DNA of 64,000 nt from Apricaphanius iberus (taxonomy: Eukaryota > Chordata > Actinopteri > Cyprinodontiformes > Aphaniidae): NCBI GenBank assembly GCA_028564705.1, contig JAPXFQ010002460.1, positions 1,557,501 to 1,621,500 of the forward strand, given 5' to 3'. Of the stretch, positions 48,204 to 56,518 are shown piece after piece; position 1 is the first letter of the stretch; each line of letters opens with the position of its first letter. Made by a program: the position numbers and the translations under genes. Under the pieces are notes generated by a model. It was not told the origin of the DNA, did not search any database, and saw nothing but the letters and a program-made list of their open reading frames with translations.

Positions 48204-48252
<49 letters not shown>

Positions 48253-51200
48253 CTGCAGCCTCAAAAAATGCATCAGCTTTGACCAAACTTTCCTTTGGTT
48301 TCCAGGTCTGAAACGATCCTCTGACGCTCGCTGGGAATCTTTTATTTTATGATTTAGTTACATGTACTCTAAGGTAGGACAATATGGACCAAAAGTTTAA
48401 AAAACATCAACATTTTTCAACAGAAATCTGATTTTCGATACATGTCCAGGTAGTTTCCCCCTCCAAAAAGTATTGAGAAAAAAAAAAATCTAATCTCAAA
48501 TTATACACAGGAAGTTGTATTGGCATACAGCTCTAGATGTACTTTAAAAAGTCTTCAAAATAACGTGTTGGCATTGGGGTGTAACCGTACGCTAAAATCG
48601 TATTCGGTTTGGTTAATTTTTGGAATAAAAAATAATTACATCTTAATTTGGAAAAGCTGCCAATACACAATAGATTTCTTGCATAAAATATGTAAAAGCG
48701 AACCATTTGGGTGATCTTAAATTTCCCTTTTTATAATGAAAGACACATTTTGATACAATTTAAAATATCAATAAAATCGTGCAACAACCCCCCCCCCCAC
48801 AAACTTTCTTGTCGAATCTACATGATTCATGAATTTATTCACTTATTTTGTTTTCAAAACAGCGAATTTCGCCAAAAGTTGAGTGATTTTCACGTCTGTT
48901 TAATGAACCCTTTTTTAAAAAGAATACCTACTTTGTTTAAATAAAATATTACATGTTTAATTTATTGTTAAACAGGTAAAAAAACACAACTTTTTTTATG
49001 GGGAAAAAAACTTTCGACTTGATGATTTTGGCCCATGTAGCAAAAAGTTTGGACATCTCAGCTCAACATGTACAGGTGCTGGCCAGTAAATTAGAATATC
49101 ATCAAAAAGTTGAATTATTTCAGTAATTCCATTGAAAAGGTGAAACTTCTATACTGTATACTTTCCTTCCACGCATAGTGATGTATTTCAAGTGTTTATT
49201 AATTTTCATTTTTATTATTACAACTGACAGTTAATGAAAACACCAAATTTAGTATCTCAGAAAAAATATTCTGAAAAGGCTGAATATAGAAGACACCTGG
49301 AGCCACTCTAATCAGCTGATTAACTCCAAACACCTGCAAAGGCCTTTAAAAGGTCCCTCAGTCTTGTTCTGAAGGCTCCACAATCATGGGGAAGACTTCT
49401 GACTTAACAGCTGTCCAAAAGACGACCATTGACACCTTGTACAAGGAGGGCAAGACACAAAAGGTGATTGCTAAAGAAGCTGGCTGTTCGCAGAGCTCTG
49501 TGTCCAAGCACATTAACAGACAGGCGAAGGGACGGAAAAAATGTGGTAGAAAAAAGTGTACAAGCTCTAGGGATAACCGCACCCTGCAGAGAATTGTGAC
49601 GACAAACCCATTCAAAAATGTGGGGGAGATCCACAAAGAGTGGACTGCAGCTGGAGTCAGCGCTTCAAGAACCACCACGAAGAGACTCATGAAAGACATG
49701 GGATTCAGCTGTCGCATTCCGTGTGTCAAGCCACTCTTGAACAAGAAACAGCGTAAGAAGCGTCTCGCCTGGGCCAAGGACAAAAAGGACTGGACTGCTG
49801 CTGAGTGGTCCAAAGTTATGTTTTCTGATGAAAGCAATTTTTGCATTTCCTTTGGAAATCAAGGACCCAGAGTCTGGAGGAAGAGCGGAGAAGCACAGAA
49901 TCCACGTTGCATGAGGTCCAGTGTAAAGTTTCCACCGTCAGTGATGGTGTGGGGTGCCATGTCATCTGCCGGTGTTGGCCCACTCTGTTTCCTGAGGTCC
50001 AAGGTCAATGCAGCCGTCTACCAGGAAGTTTTAGAGCACTTCATGCTTCCTGCTGCTGACCAACTTTATGGGGATGCAGACTTCACTTTTCAACAGGACT
50101 TGGCACCTGCACACAGTGCCAAAACCACCAGTACCTGGTTCAAGGACCATGGTATCCCTGTCCTTGATTGGCCAGCAAACTCGCCTGACCTTAACCCCAT
50201 AGAAAATCTATGGGGTATTGTGAAGCGGAAGATGCAATACGCTAGACCCAACAATGCAGAGGAGCTGAAGACGACTATCAGAGCAACCTGGGCTCTCATA
50301 ACACCTGAGCAGTGCCACAGACTGATCGAGTCCATGCCACGCCGCATTACTGCAGTGATGGAGGCAAAAGGAGCCCCGACTAAGTATTGAGTGCTACACA
50401 TGCACATTCTTTTCATGTTCATTCTTTTCAGTTGGCCAACATTTAAAAAAAAACAAATTTTTTCATTGGCCTTTAAAATATTCTAATTTTTTGAGATACC
50501 AAATTTGGAGTTTTCATTAGTTGTCACTTATAAATGTCGAAATTAAAATAAATAAACATTGGAAATACATTGGTCTGTGTGCATTGCATGAATATAATGT
50601 ACAAGTTTCACGTTTTGAATGGAATTATTGAAATAATTCAACTTTTTGATGATATTCTAATTTACTGGCCAGCACCTGTATAAAGCTGAACTAAATCCGT
50701 GCCACCAATTTTCAGAACATCATTTACAACAGATTCTGAAAACGCCACACAGAACCGTGATGAAAACGTTTAAACTTACGGTTCCAGACAGGATGTCGTG
50801 CGGGCAGCAGTTGAGCAGATGACTCTTGCAGACGCGCTCGTCGCTGAACTTGACCCTCTGGCGCGTCTCGTCGCCTGAAACAGTTCGAGACAAGCGGAGT
50901 GAGGAGAGCCTCTGGTAGCGGACGGCCGGAGCGAAGCATACAGAGCGGAAGCTTTCCGGTTCTAACAGCACTGCCTTCATTTAGCTGCTCATCACTCAAC
51001 CACTCTAGGAAAACAAAAATCACTTCTCATTCATTTCTGTTACATTCTAGTAGATGTTAACTCACCAAAGCCTCAATAAAAACATGATAAAGGCCCACGC
51101 TGCCCTGAGGAGGACATGAAATGCTGCCGGCAGCAGCAGGGCTTTTACTCTAACTGCAAAGATTAATCTCTTAAATTCTACTATTCTACAAAAATGCTAA

Positions 51201-53384
51201 AAGATAAACATCTGTTTTATAAAAATCCTCCAGCCAAGCCTTTCATAATTACAAAACAATCCAAGGGAAAGAAACATGGTTATACACACTGCGATCCGCA
51301 CCACATACTGTACCCTTCTGCATCTTCAAGACCTCAGCTGCAGAATTTTAAACCCGCTGCAGAAAAGTATAAATGGGAACAGTTTTCTTGCCCAATACCT
51401 GTAGTAAGAAGTTGGGAGTCATACACAAGTCAGATTGTAAACGATGTTGAGTGGACTGACTAATGTGCCGTGTAAAAAAAAATATATTAAAAAAGGCCTT
51501 TAATACTCGTAGTGAATGGAGAACGCAACTGGACGTGTGTTAGCTGAAGATGTGCAACACTGTTTGTAGCTGCTGTGCCACTAAAAAAAAATTACCACCT
51601 TGTGTATTTATACGATTTATTAAAAATTAAAAAAAGCTACAATAAACTCCGGAAGGCAAAGAAATTGTTTGGATATTGATCATAACAGCTTTAAAAATCA
51701 TGTGTGACTCACGGCTCGATGAACATGAGGCTTTTCTGCAACTCCCTTGCAGATTGATGTAGGCTGGCAATGATACACTGAACCTTAATGAATAAAATAA
51801 AGGGGCCACAATTGTTCAGTTTGTATGAAACACATGTATGGGAAGAATTTGATATCAATCTGATCACACATACACCCACAAGCTCACCACACAGAGCCGC
51901 TCCAACTGAACAGACGCAACCATCGTTCAACACGATCCACGGGGCTGCAGGTCTGTCCAGTTTACTTTCTATGTGTGTTTATTAAACATAAAGCTCAGAA
52001 TTGAGAGAATACAACTAAGAACAGAGCAAATCCAACTTATTATTAGCAAACGATCTTCTCGGCTTTGTATTAAAAGAATATTAGGCTGAAAAACGCCTTT
52101 CCAACATATAGCTTTTTTTTAAATATTCACATTACAACCACAAATAATAAAATAAAATCCAATTTTATTTTAACAGCGTCAAATGACATTGTTTAATTTT
52201 AAGAAGTTCTCATTGAATGCAGAGACATATTAATGTTGTAAGAGTTTCTTAATGGTCGTTCTTTTAATACCTTCTCCCATGTTTGGGATGGAGAGTGAGC
52301 CTCCATCCGAGCCAAACAGTTAAATTATCCGACCAATGCATGTTACATGGATGGACAACATCCGAGTTACGTTCCCTTCCCAGGCCAGTCGAGTTTAGTT
52401 GACAGAGAACGATCTATTTTACATTTTTACAGCGCTTTGGAAGATGTCAAACTTGGAATGTTGTTGTAGAACTTAACCCTGATTTAAAACTGGACCAGAA
52501 CCTCCTTCCTGACCCGTCTGCCGGGTTCCTTGGTCTCTGTGATGCTGGTTGTTCTCCAAAGAACCTCTGAAACCAGTTTAACAGAAGACAACCTTATTTA
52601 GAGGCATCGTAATAAAGAGGCTGAAAAACAAATCCATGCCAATTTCCCGATTTTTACTTAACTCTAAAAACATTTTTTCTTCACCTTCCCAGTTATGCAC
52701 TCATTAATTATAGTCTACTAGATCCCAATTAAATTAGTATTTGTGGTTATAGTGTACAGAACTAGTGTAAAAACGTTTCCAAGGCATTGTAAACTCGTCA
52801 ATGAAGTCATTTTTTTATTAATAATATATAAAAAACTACTGCATGAATTCATTAATTAAAACACGCTTGCTTCAGTGAGAATGAGTGCCGACTTTAACTT
52901 CCACATAAACTAAAATTAAATTAGCATTTAAAGCCAGAAATGTTAAGATCGAATAAGTAATCAAATTAAAAACAGTATCAACGAGCTAACTATTTAGTTG
53001 TTAGAGTAATTCAGTGAATAAATTGGACATTGTCCAGCGCCTGACAGTATGGCGCTGGAAGCCGAGCTACAGCTAACTTAGCCCACATGCTACGTAGCAA
53101 AAACAGACAATTGTGTCTCCGTTTAAACTAAACATGTCGGATGGATACAATAAAGGTTTGATTTAGAGCGTATTTTAAGGCCTTTGTGTCGTTTTCCTTA
53201 ATTATGAAGCAGCGCTCTGTGGTACATCCATTCACGCAGGTCTGTCCACCACTCGCCAACACTAGCCAGCCTCAGCAGAGCCTCCATCTTGGCTAGCCCA
53301 GTTAGCTCCTCTGGGCTACTCACCATCCCTCGCCGTTCCCATCAGCTGGTCGAGCAGCGCCCTCATCTGAGCCTGGGCGGACAT
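41265..53384 (-). CDS. luc7l: LUC7-like U1 snRNP splicing factor, 10 coding exons
   Basis: LUC7 proteins sit in the U1 snRNP and help choose 5' splice sites in the nucleus. Exons in transcript order: 53384-53324, 50874-50780, 46295-46197, 46111-46001, 45918-45775, 45664-45488, 44903-44815, 44719-44690, 43016-42861, 41385-41265. All junctions are in phase, giving 360 residues, close to the human protein. The start MSAQAQMRALLDQLMG is typical of the family. A CCCH zinc finger uses C36, C43, C59 and H63; a second, C2H2-type finger uses C190, C193, H209 and H215 (VCEVCSAYLG, ADHFGGKLHLGF). Between them is a charged helical or coiled-coil stretch (about 75-170). An Arg/Ser/Glu-rich tail starts near residue 259. 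The gene shares a promoter region with fam234a. Confidence in identity is very high; LUC7L2 is less likely because of the short RS tail and the fam234a neighbour. Confidence 0.93.
41585..42180. mobile_element. hAT MITE with perfect 8-bp target duplication
   Basis: Ends TAGAGGGTGAC and GTCACCCTCTA, flanked on both sides by CTATAAAC (41577-41584, 42181-42188). The body has CGGGA/TCCCG motif clusters near both ends (GGGATTCCCGCGGGACGGGA) and no transposase. It lies in the intron between luc7l exons 9 and 10. The exact duplication implies a fairly recent insertion. Confidence 0.85.
42290..42670 (+). pseudogene. Decayed Tc1-like transposase remnant in last luc7l intron
   Basis: Segments read as transposase: AAAGGCTACCATCAGTAACA (42342), GGGGGTGGAAGCATCATGCT (42508, the GGGSIMLW motif) and TTTCAGCGTGACAACG (42604, the QRDN motif with the catalytic Asp). 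Stops and deletions break the frame. Confidence 0.55.
42717..42722 (-). terminator. luc7l: Poly(A) signal for the short luc7l isoform
   Basis: AATAAA on the minus strand, 135 nt downstream of the TAA that overlaps the exon 9 donor. It lies within the last luc7l intron and would only matter if that intron is not removed. Confidence 0.45.
42857..43016 (-). CDS. luc7l: Alternative terminal exon of luc7l (short RS-tail form)
   Basis: If the donor at 42861/42860 is not used, the reading frame runs straight into TAA at 42859-42857 and yields a 321-residue protein ending SSRHK. The stop codon lies inside the donor: CAA|GTAAAC. A canonical AATAAA on the minus strand at 42722-42717, about 135 nt further on, could end this transcript. 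Both ends of the choice are visible in the sequence; actual use is inferred. Confidence 0.6.
43100..44665. repeat. GGCCGGCCC-ended hAT-like element, copy 3 (luc7l intron 8)
   Basis: Left end CAGAGCCGGCCC and right end GGGCCGGCCCTG are inverted; the flanking octamers ATCAACAG and ATAAAGAG match at 6 of 8 positions, suggesting an aged hAT duplication. It contains another inverted repeat (44035-44185). Its right end is 25 bp from luc7l exon 8. No transposase frame seen. Confidence 0.6.
44035..44185. repeat. Short inverted-repeat element within copy 3
   Basis: Left CTTCTCCTTTGCTTAGATAA plus CCCACCTCACAGGTG and right CACCTGTGAGGTGG plus GATTATCTCAGCCAAGGAG form arms of about 40 bp around a loop of about 65 bp. 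This sequence is familiar from ends of fish DNA transposons; here only the end region survives. Confidence 0.5.
46380..47200. repeat. Degenerate local duplication in luc7l intron 2
   Basis: Two blocks about 345 bp apart share TTTATGCT-CATTATTT, GAAAAATGCAAT-C-AAG, AAATACAGCAC-AAA-TTTA and AAGA-TTTTTAGAG-like landmarks (46640-46780 and 47000-47140). AT-rich, noncoding. Confidence 0.4.
47225..48195. repeat. hAT-like repeat in luc7l intron 2
   Basis: Left TAGGGGTGTGAGGAAG with GATTCTCGATTCC, right GAATCGAGAATCATTTCTGA to TCGTCACCCC. Similar in design to the element at 22 kb. Edges uncertain. Confidence 0.45.
48209..48247. repeat. (TA)n microsatellite
   Basis: About 19 TA units at the edge of the hAT-like repeat in luc7l intron 2. 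Confidence 0.95.
49073..50678 (+). mobile_element. Complete Tc1-like transposon with long IR/DR termini
   Basis: The element is 1,606 bp, flanked by TA on both sides (49071-49072, 50679-50680). The ends read CAGGTGCTGGCCAGTAAATT and its exact reverse complement. Similarity between the two ends continues imperfectly for about 200 bp. Each end seems to carry two copies of an AAATTAGAATAT-type motif, one outer and one inner, like the IR/DR organisation of Sleeping Beauty relatives. It contains the intact transposase at 49386-50390. It interrupts intron 2 of luc7l. Confidence 0.92.
49386..50390 (+). CDS. Intact Tc1-like transposase, 334 residues
   Basis: Cut-and-paste transposase of the Tc1/mariner superfamily. 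The single open frame has no stop or frameshift. The N-terminal paired-like DNA-binding region holds two helix-turn-helix parts (about 8-45 and 60-110) separated by a basic GRKK linker. The catalytic triad is visible: D148 (FSDES), D238 (QQDLAPAH) and E273 (SPDLNPIENLW), with 34 residues between the last two (DD34E). The length is in the normal 330-350 range. It sits inside complete inverted repeats in luc7l intron 2, on the strand opposite luc7l. An intact frame suggests recent arrival; activity is not shown. Confidence 0.93.
   Translation: MGKTSDLTAVQKTTIDTLYKEGKTQKVIAKEAGCSQSSVSKHINRQAKGRKKCGRKKCTSSRDNRTLQRIVTTNPFKNVGEIHKEWTAAGVSASRTTTKRLMKDMGFSCRIPCVKPLLNKKQRKKRLAWAKDKKDWTAAEWSKVMFSDESNFCISFGNQGPRVWRKSGEAQNPRCMRSSVKFPPSVMVWGAMSSAGVGPLCFLRSKVNAAVYQEVLEHFMLPAADQLYGDADFTFQQDLAPAHSAKTTSTWFKDHGIPVLDWPANSPDLNPIENLWGIVKRKMQYARPNNAEELKTTIRATWALITPEQCHRLIESMPRRITAVMEAKGAPTKY
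51194..51463 (+). CDS. Unrecognised 89-codon reading frame in luc7l intron 1
   Basis: The frame starts at ATG and ends TAA, with ordinary amino-acid composition (HCDPHHILYPSASSRPQLQ, SWESYTSQIVNDVEW) unlike the AT-rich repeat frames nearby. A possible acceptor (TCCTCCAG at 51233-51240) would make it a 3'-terminal coding exon rather than a one-exon gene. An A-rich stretch follows the stop. It lies on the strand opposite luc7l. I do not recognise the protein and found no partner exons; it may be chance or a retrocopy fragment. Confidence 0.25.
   Translation: MLKDKHLFYKNPPAKPFIITKQSKGKKHGYTHCDPHHILYPSASSRPQLQNFKPAAEKYKWEQFSCPIPVVRSWESYTSQIVNDVEWTD
51980..53320. other. luc7l intron 1, left part in transcript order: nothing recognised
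   Basis: Mixed unique-looking sequence directly downstream of luc7l exon 1. No coding frame, repeat end or RNA structure that I can support. Confidence 0.4.
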
Positions 53385-53875
53385 GTTCTACGGTGGCTCC
53401 GTCGACGAAAAAACAACTCAGGCCGCTCTTCTATTCGTTTGCGAGATTAAATCGTATTTTATTTCCAACCATCCAAACATCACCGCTCTCTGATTTTCTC
53501 TACGTTGTGAAGCGACCAGTTTCCGTTTAAGATTACGGAAATAACGCGAGAACTGGGATGGCGCTACATATCTAAAATCAACCAATCATAACGCTCTAAC
53601 ACCACTTCATATATTCGCAATTGATCCCTACATTCAGACTGTCAGGTTGCAGCTCTTGAACTCCTGTCACGCACTGGTGGCGCTTTTAAAATCGGAAACA
53701 TTTAATTTTAGTTCAGATTACATTGAAAATAGCGCTACTATCCTTTTTTGGTGTTTTTATTATCGATGAATGTATACATATTTCATATAGTAACACCTGT
53801 CAGACAAAGTACGGATATAAATCGACACTTAATTTCCGCTCGTCTCTGATTAGTTAGCGCAGATCTGGGCCGTTG
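53385..53875. promoter_or_regulatory. Shared (bidirectional) promoter region of luc7l and fam234a
   Basis: The luc7l start codon (minus strand, 53384-53382) and the candidate first exon of fam234a (plus strand, ending at 53918) are head to head with about 0.5 kb between them. The interval has several CG dinucleotides and no recognisable repeat or TATA box. It also holds the luc7l 5' UTR, whose start cannot be fixed. Confidence 0.5.
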
Positions 53876-53918
53876 TAACAGCAGCGACAGAGGAAGGAGA
53901 ACTCGGTGGAAAGTTGAC
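53876..53918 (+). other. fam234a: Candidate noncoding first exon of fam234a
   Basis: A purine-rich stretch ends AAAGTTGAC with the donor GTAAGA at 53919. It has no ATG. It would splice to the acceptor at 56484 (GATCCAG), whose exon carries the start codon 34 nt in. The 5' boundary is unknown. Confidence 0.4.
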
Positions 53919-54596
53919 GTAAGACAAACCTTCCTATTTTTATTCCGTTTTTTTACTGTTTTAGCTTAAATAACGCGTGTTGTTTCAAGGAGAGGGCTAC
54001 TGCTGCTGTGTTTGCTTAGCATTCGCTGAACAACTTGTGTTAGCAAACTGCTTTCACCTGTTTTTCCAACTAAATTTCGCCATCGGGGGTAAAATCTAAA
54101 CTCTTTCAGAGGATTTTAAACAGGTTGGTGTTGTTCGGAGTTGTTTGCGTCCAGCTGCGTGTTTAGCTTTAAACCTCGCCGAGTTCTCAGTCTGTACTGG
54201 AACTGGGAGTAAATAACCCGAGGCCACACGGTGACTAACTGGGTGTGTTTGTGGATGAGGATGGCAGCTTTGTGCTGAGAGGTTCCTGGAGGCAGTCCAG
54301 GCTCGTCCGAATGGGCCAAAAAGGTTTGATGCAGCAGAAAGAGCTGGGCCGGTTGGGGCCAAACTATTCACACAACTTTCCCCATAGATATATATATAAC
54401 TTCATTATCACAGTTCAATTTGATTTTGGTCTGGGCTTTGATTAGGCCATTCTAAGCAATCTTCAGATCCTCCATTGTGGCACCCAGGTGTTTCTCACCA
54501 GGCTTGATGCCTCAAATCTATATTGCATGATATGTGTTGTGATATATTATCTTTTGTTAAATCAATCCATGTCAAAATGACTGCATATGAACATTA

Positions 54597-55070
54597 TCAC
54601 TTTCCAGATACATTTTAAAAAGGTATAGAATGCCAGTAAAAGATAATTTATGGTGCAAAATGCAGTAAAAAATATATATATTTTCCCCCCAACATAATGC
54701 AACACAAACGTTCTCACAACATAAACATGGAAATATTTTAAATAAAATAAAGGTTAAATGTTATAAAAAATATAATTTGAAATTCTCTGCTTTCCTGATC
54801 ACTTATTTATGATTTTTGTTCTGATGTCGCACAACAAGAAACCTTCACATATCTGAACCAAAAATGCTTCAACGGGTTTCTTTTCCGTTATATGAAAAAC
54901 AAACTTTAAACTTGCAATATTTAAAGTCAAGAGAAACAGTGAAGATCAGTATTTATCCTGCTTGCTCACCTGAAACATGAAGGCACAGCTTGATGATGTC
55001 ATCAAAATGCACCGGTAAAATAGCTCTACATATAAATTTACATTATTTCTACCTTGTACCTCTTATATTG
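54597..55070. repeat. Local duplication in fam234a intron 1, copy 1
   Basis: Shares with the block at 55104-56412, in order: CCAGATACATT, GGTGCAAAATG/TGTGCAAAATG, CTGCTTTCCTG, AAAATGCTTCAA, GGTTTCTTTTC, AGGCACAGCTTGATGA and TCATCAAAATGC. No coding content. This copy is uninterrupted. Confidence 0.65.
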
Positions 55071-55235
55071 TTCACTACTAATATATATATATATACGTCT
55101 CGTTCTCCAGATACATTGCAGCAGAACAACTTCCAACAGATTTAGATGCCATTATAAGAACATTTATTGTGCAAAATGTTTAAAAAATATATTCAAATCT
55201 TTTTTCCCACATATTGAAAAGCAAAAAAGGTGAAA

Positions 55236-55547
55236 GACTCTCTCAGTATGTGCCCCCAAACTTTGGAACGAGCTCCCTCTCCCCATCATACAGTCCCCCC
55301 CTTTAGGGATTTTAAAACTAATTTAAAGAAATTGTTAAATTGTTTTTGTTGCATTTGTTATTTACATAATTTATGACCCTCTTTTTGTGTTTTACATCCT
55401 GTGTTTCATTTCTATCTTTTTAATTTCCTCTTTATATATTTAATAATTCTATACCATGTTCGTTACTTATGGTCTTATCTATCATACTGTTATGTCATTA
55501 GTAAAGCGCTTTATAAATAAATATGGTATGGTAAAAATTCTCACTAC
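55236..55547 (+). mobile_element. LINE 3' fragment (L2-like)
   Basis: Encodes VPKLWNELPLPIIQSP-type sequence (CCAAACTTTGGAACGAGCTC), then a 3' UTR ending GTAAAGCGCTTTATAAATAA and a short TATGG repeat. 5'-truncated. Confidence 0.65.
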
Positions 55548-55774
55548 ATAAAGATATTTTAAATTAAATAAAAGATAAATATTAATAAAAAAATCAAATT
55601 GCCTGCTTTCCTGGTTACTTATTTATAAATGTATTGTGGCACTAAAGGAAACCTCCACATATTTGAATTAAAAATGCTTCAAATTTCAACAGGTTTCTTT
55701 TCTGTTAAGTAAGAAATAACACATTTTAATATAAACTTGCATTATCTTGTGAAAAAACACGAGGCTGAAGTCTG

Positions 55775-56240
55775 TTTCCATTCCTAGCTTCCCATTTAGA
55801 AAATAGCTAAAGGGCCGTTACACTAAATTTCTCTCTACTCTGAGCGTCTTTACTCTGCTCTAGTTTAAAAACGACAAAACCTTGACATGTCAAACCTGGG
55901 CCTAGATTATTCTACACTAATAGATGAAAACCTCTGCTATTAGCGTAGAATAATCTAGTCCGGGTTTGAAACGGCTCGGTTATATTGTTTAGTAGCTAGG
56001 CCTAATGTAGTTTGATCCAAATGGAGATTATGGTGAAATCTGCCTTTTAATAGAGTTTCACAAATCCCAGAGTTGATTTTATTCTTTCTAAAGGTGTTTT
56101 AGAACAATCTATTCCAGGTTTGAAATGTCTGAGTATTGTAGTTTTTATACTAGAGCAGATTAATGATGCTCCGAGTAGAGACAAATCCGGTGTAATTGCC
56201 TTTAGCCGTTTCCCAAATCAGAAGCTAGAAACGGTGAAAA
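55775..56240. repeat. Inverted-repeat MITE with inner palindrome
   Basis: Outer arms: CTAGCTTCCCATTTAG... with TTTCTCTCTACTCTGAGC against GCTCCGAGTAGAGACAAATC ... CAGAAGCTAG. An inner palindrome pairs CTAGATTATTCTACACTAAT with ATTAGCGTAGAATAATCTAG. Noncoding. Confidence 0.6.
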
Positions 56241-56518
56241 AACAAACACTATAAACATCAGTATTTATCTTCCTTGCGTACCTAGTGCAAAGTATGTAGG
56301 CACAGCTTGATGACCTCATCAAAATGCGTAATCACGTTAGGCTTGCATACTCAACATCTCTTCGTTTGGCTACATTTATATCATTTCTACCTGATACCTT
56401 TTATATTGCCCACTGTTATGTGACGTCTGCACATGTTTGAACATTTTTCCCTGTGTGTTTAACACTTGTGGCTTCGTGATCCAGATCTGAGGGCCAGGAA
56501 TGCTGTGAAGGTGGAGCG

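Larger units (their letters stand above)
55104..56412. repeat. Local duplication in fam234a intron 1, copy 2, with two insertions
   Basis: The same series of landmarks as copy 1, but split by an L2-like LINE tail (about 55236-55547) and an inverted-repeat MITE (about 55775-56240). It ends about 70 bp before the exon carrying the start codon. Confidence 0.65.

Noticed and set aside
49358..50422. Minus-strand frames of 162 and 110 codons opposite the Tc1 transposase
   Set aside because: Shadows of the transposase gene; no homology and no own start context.
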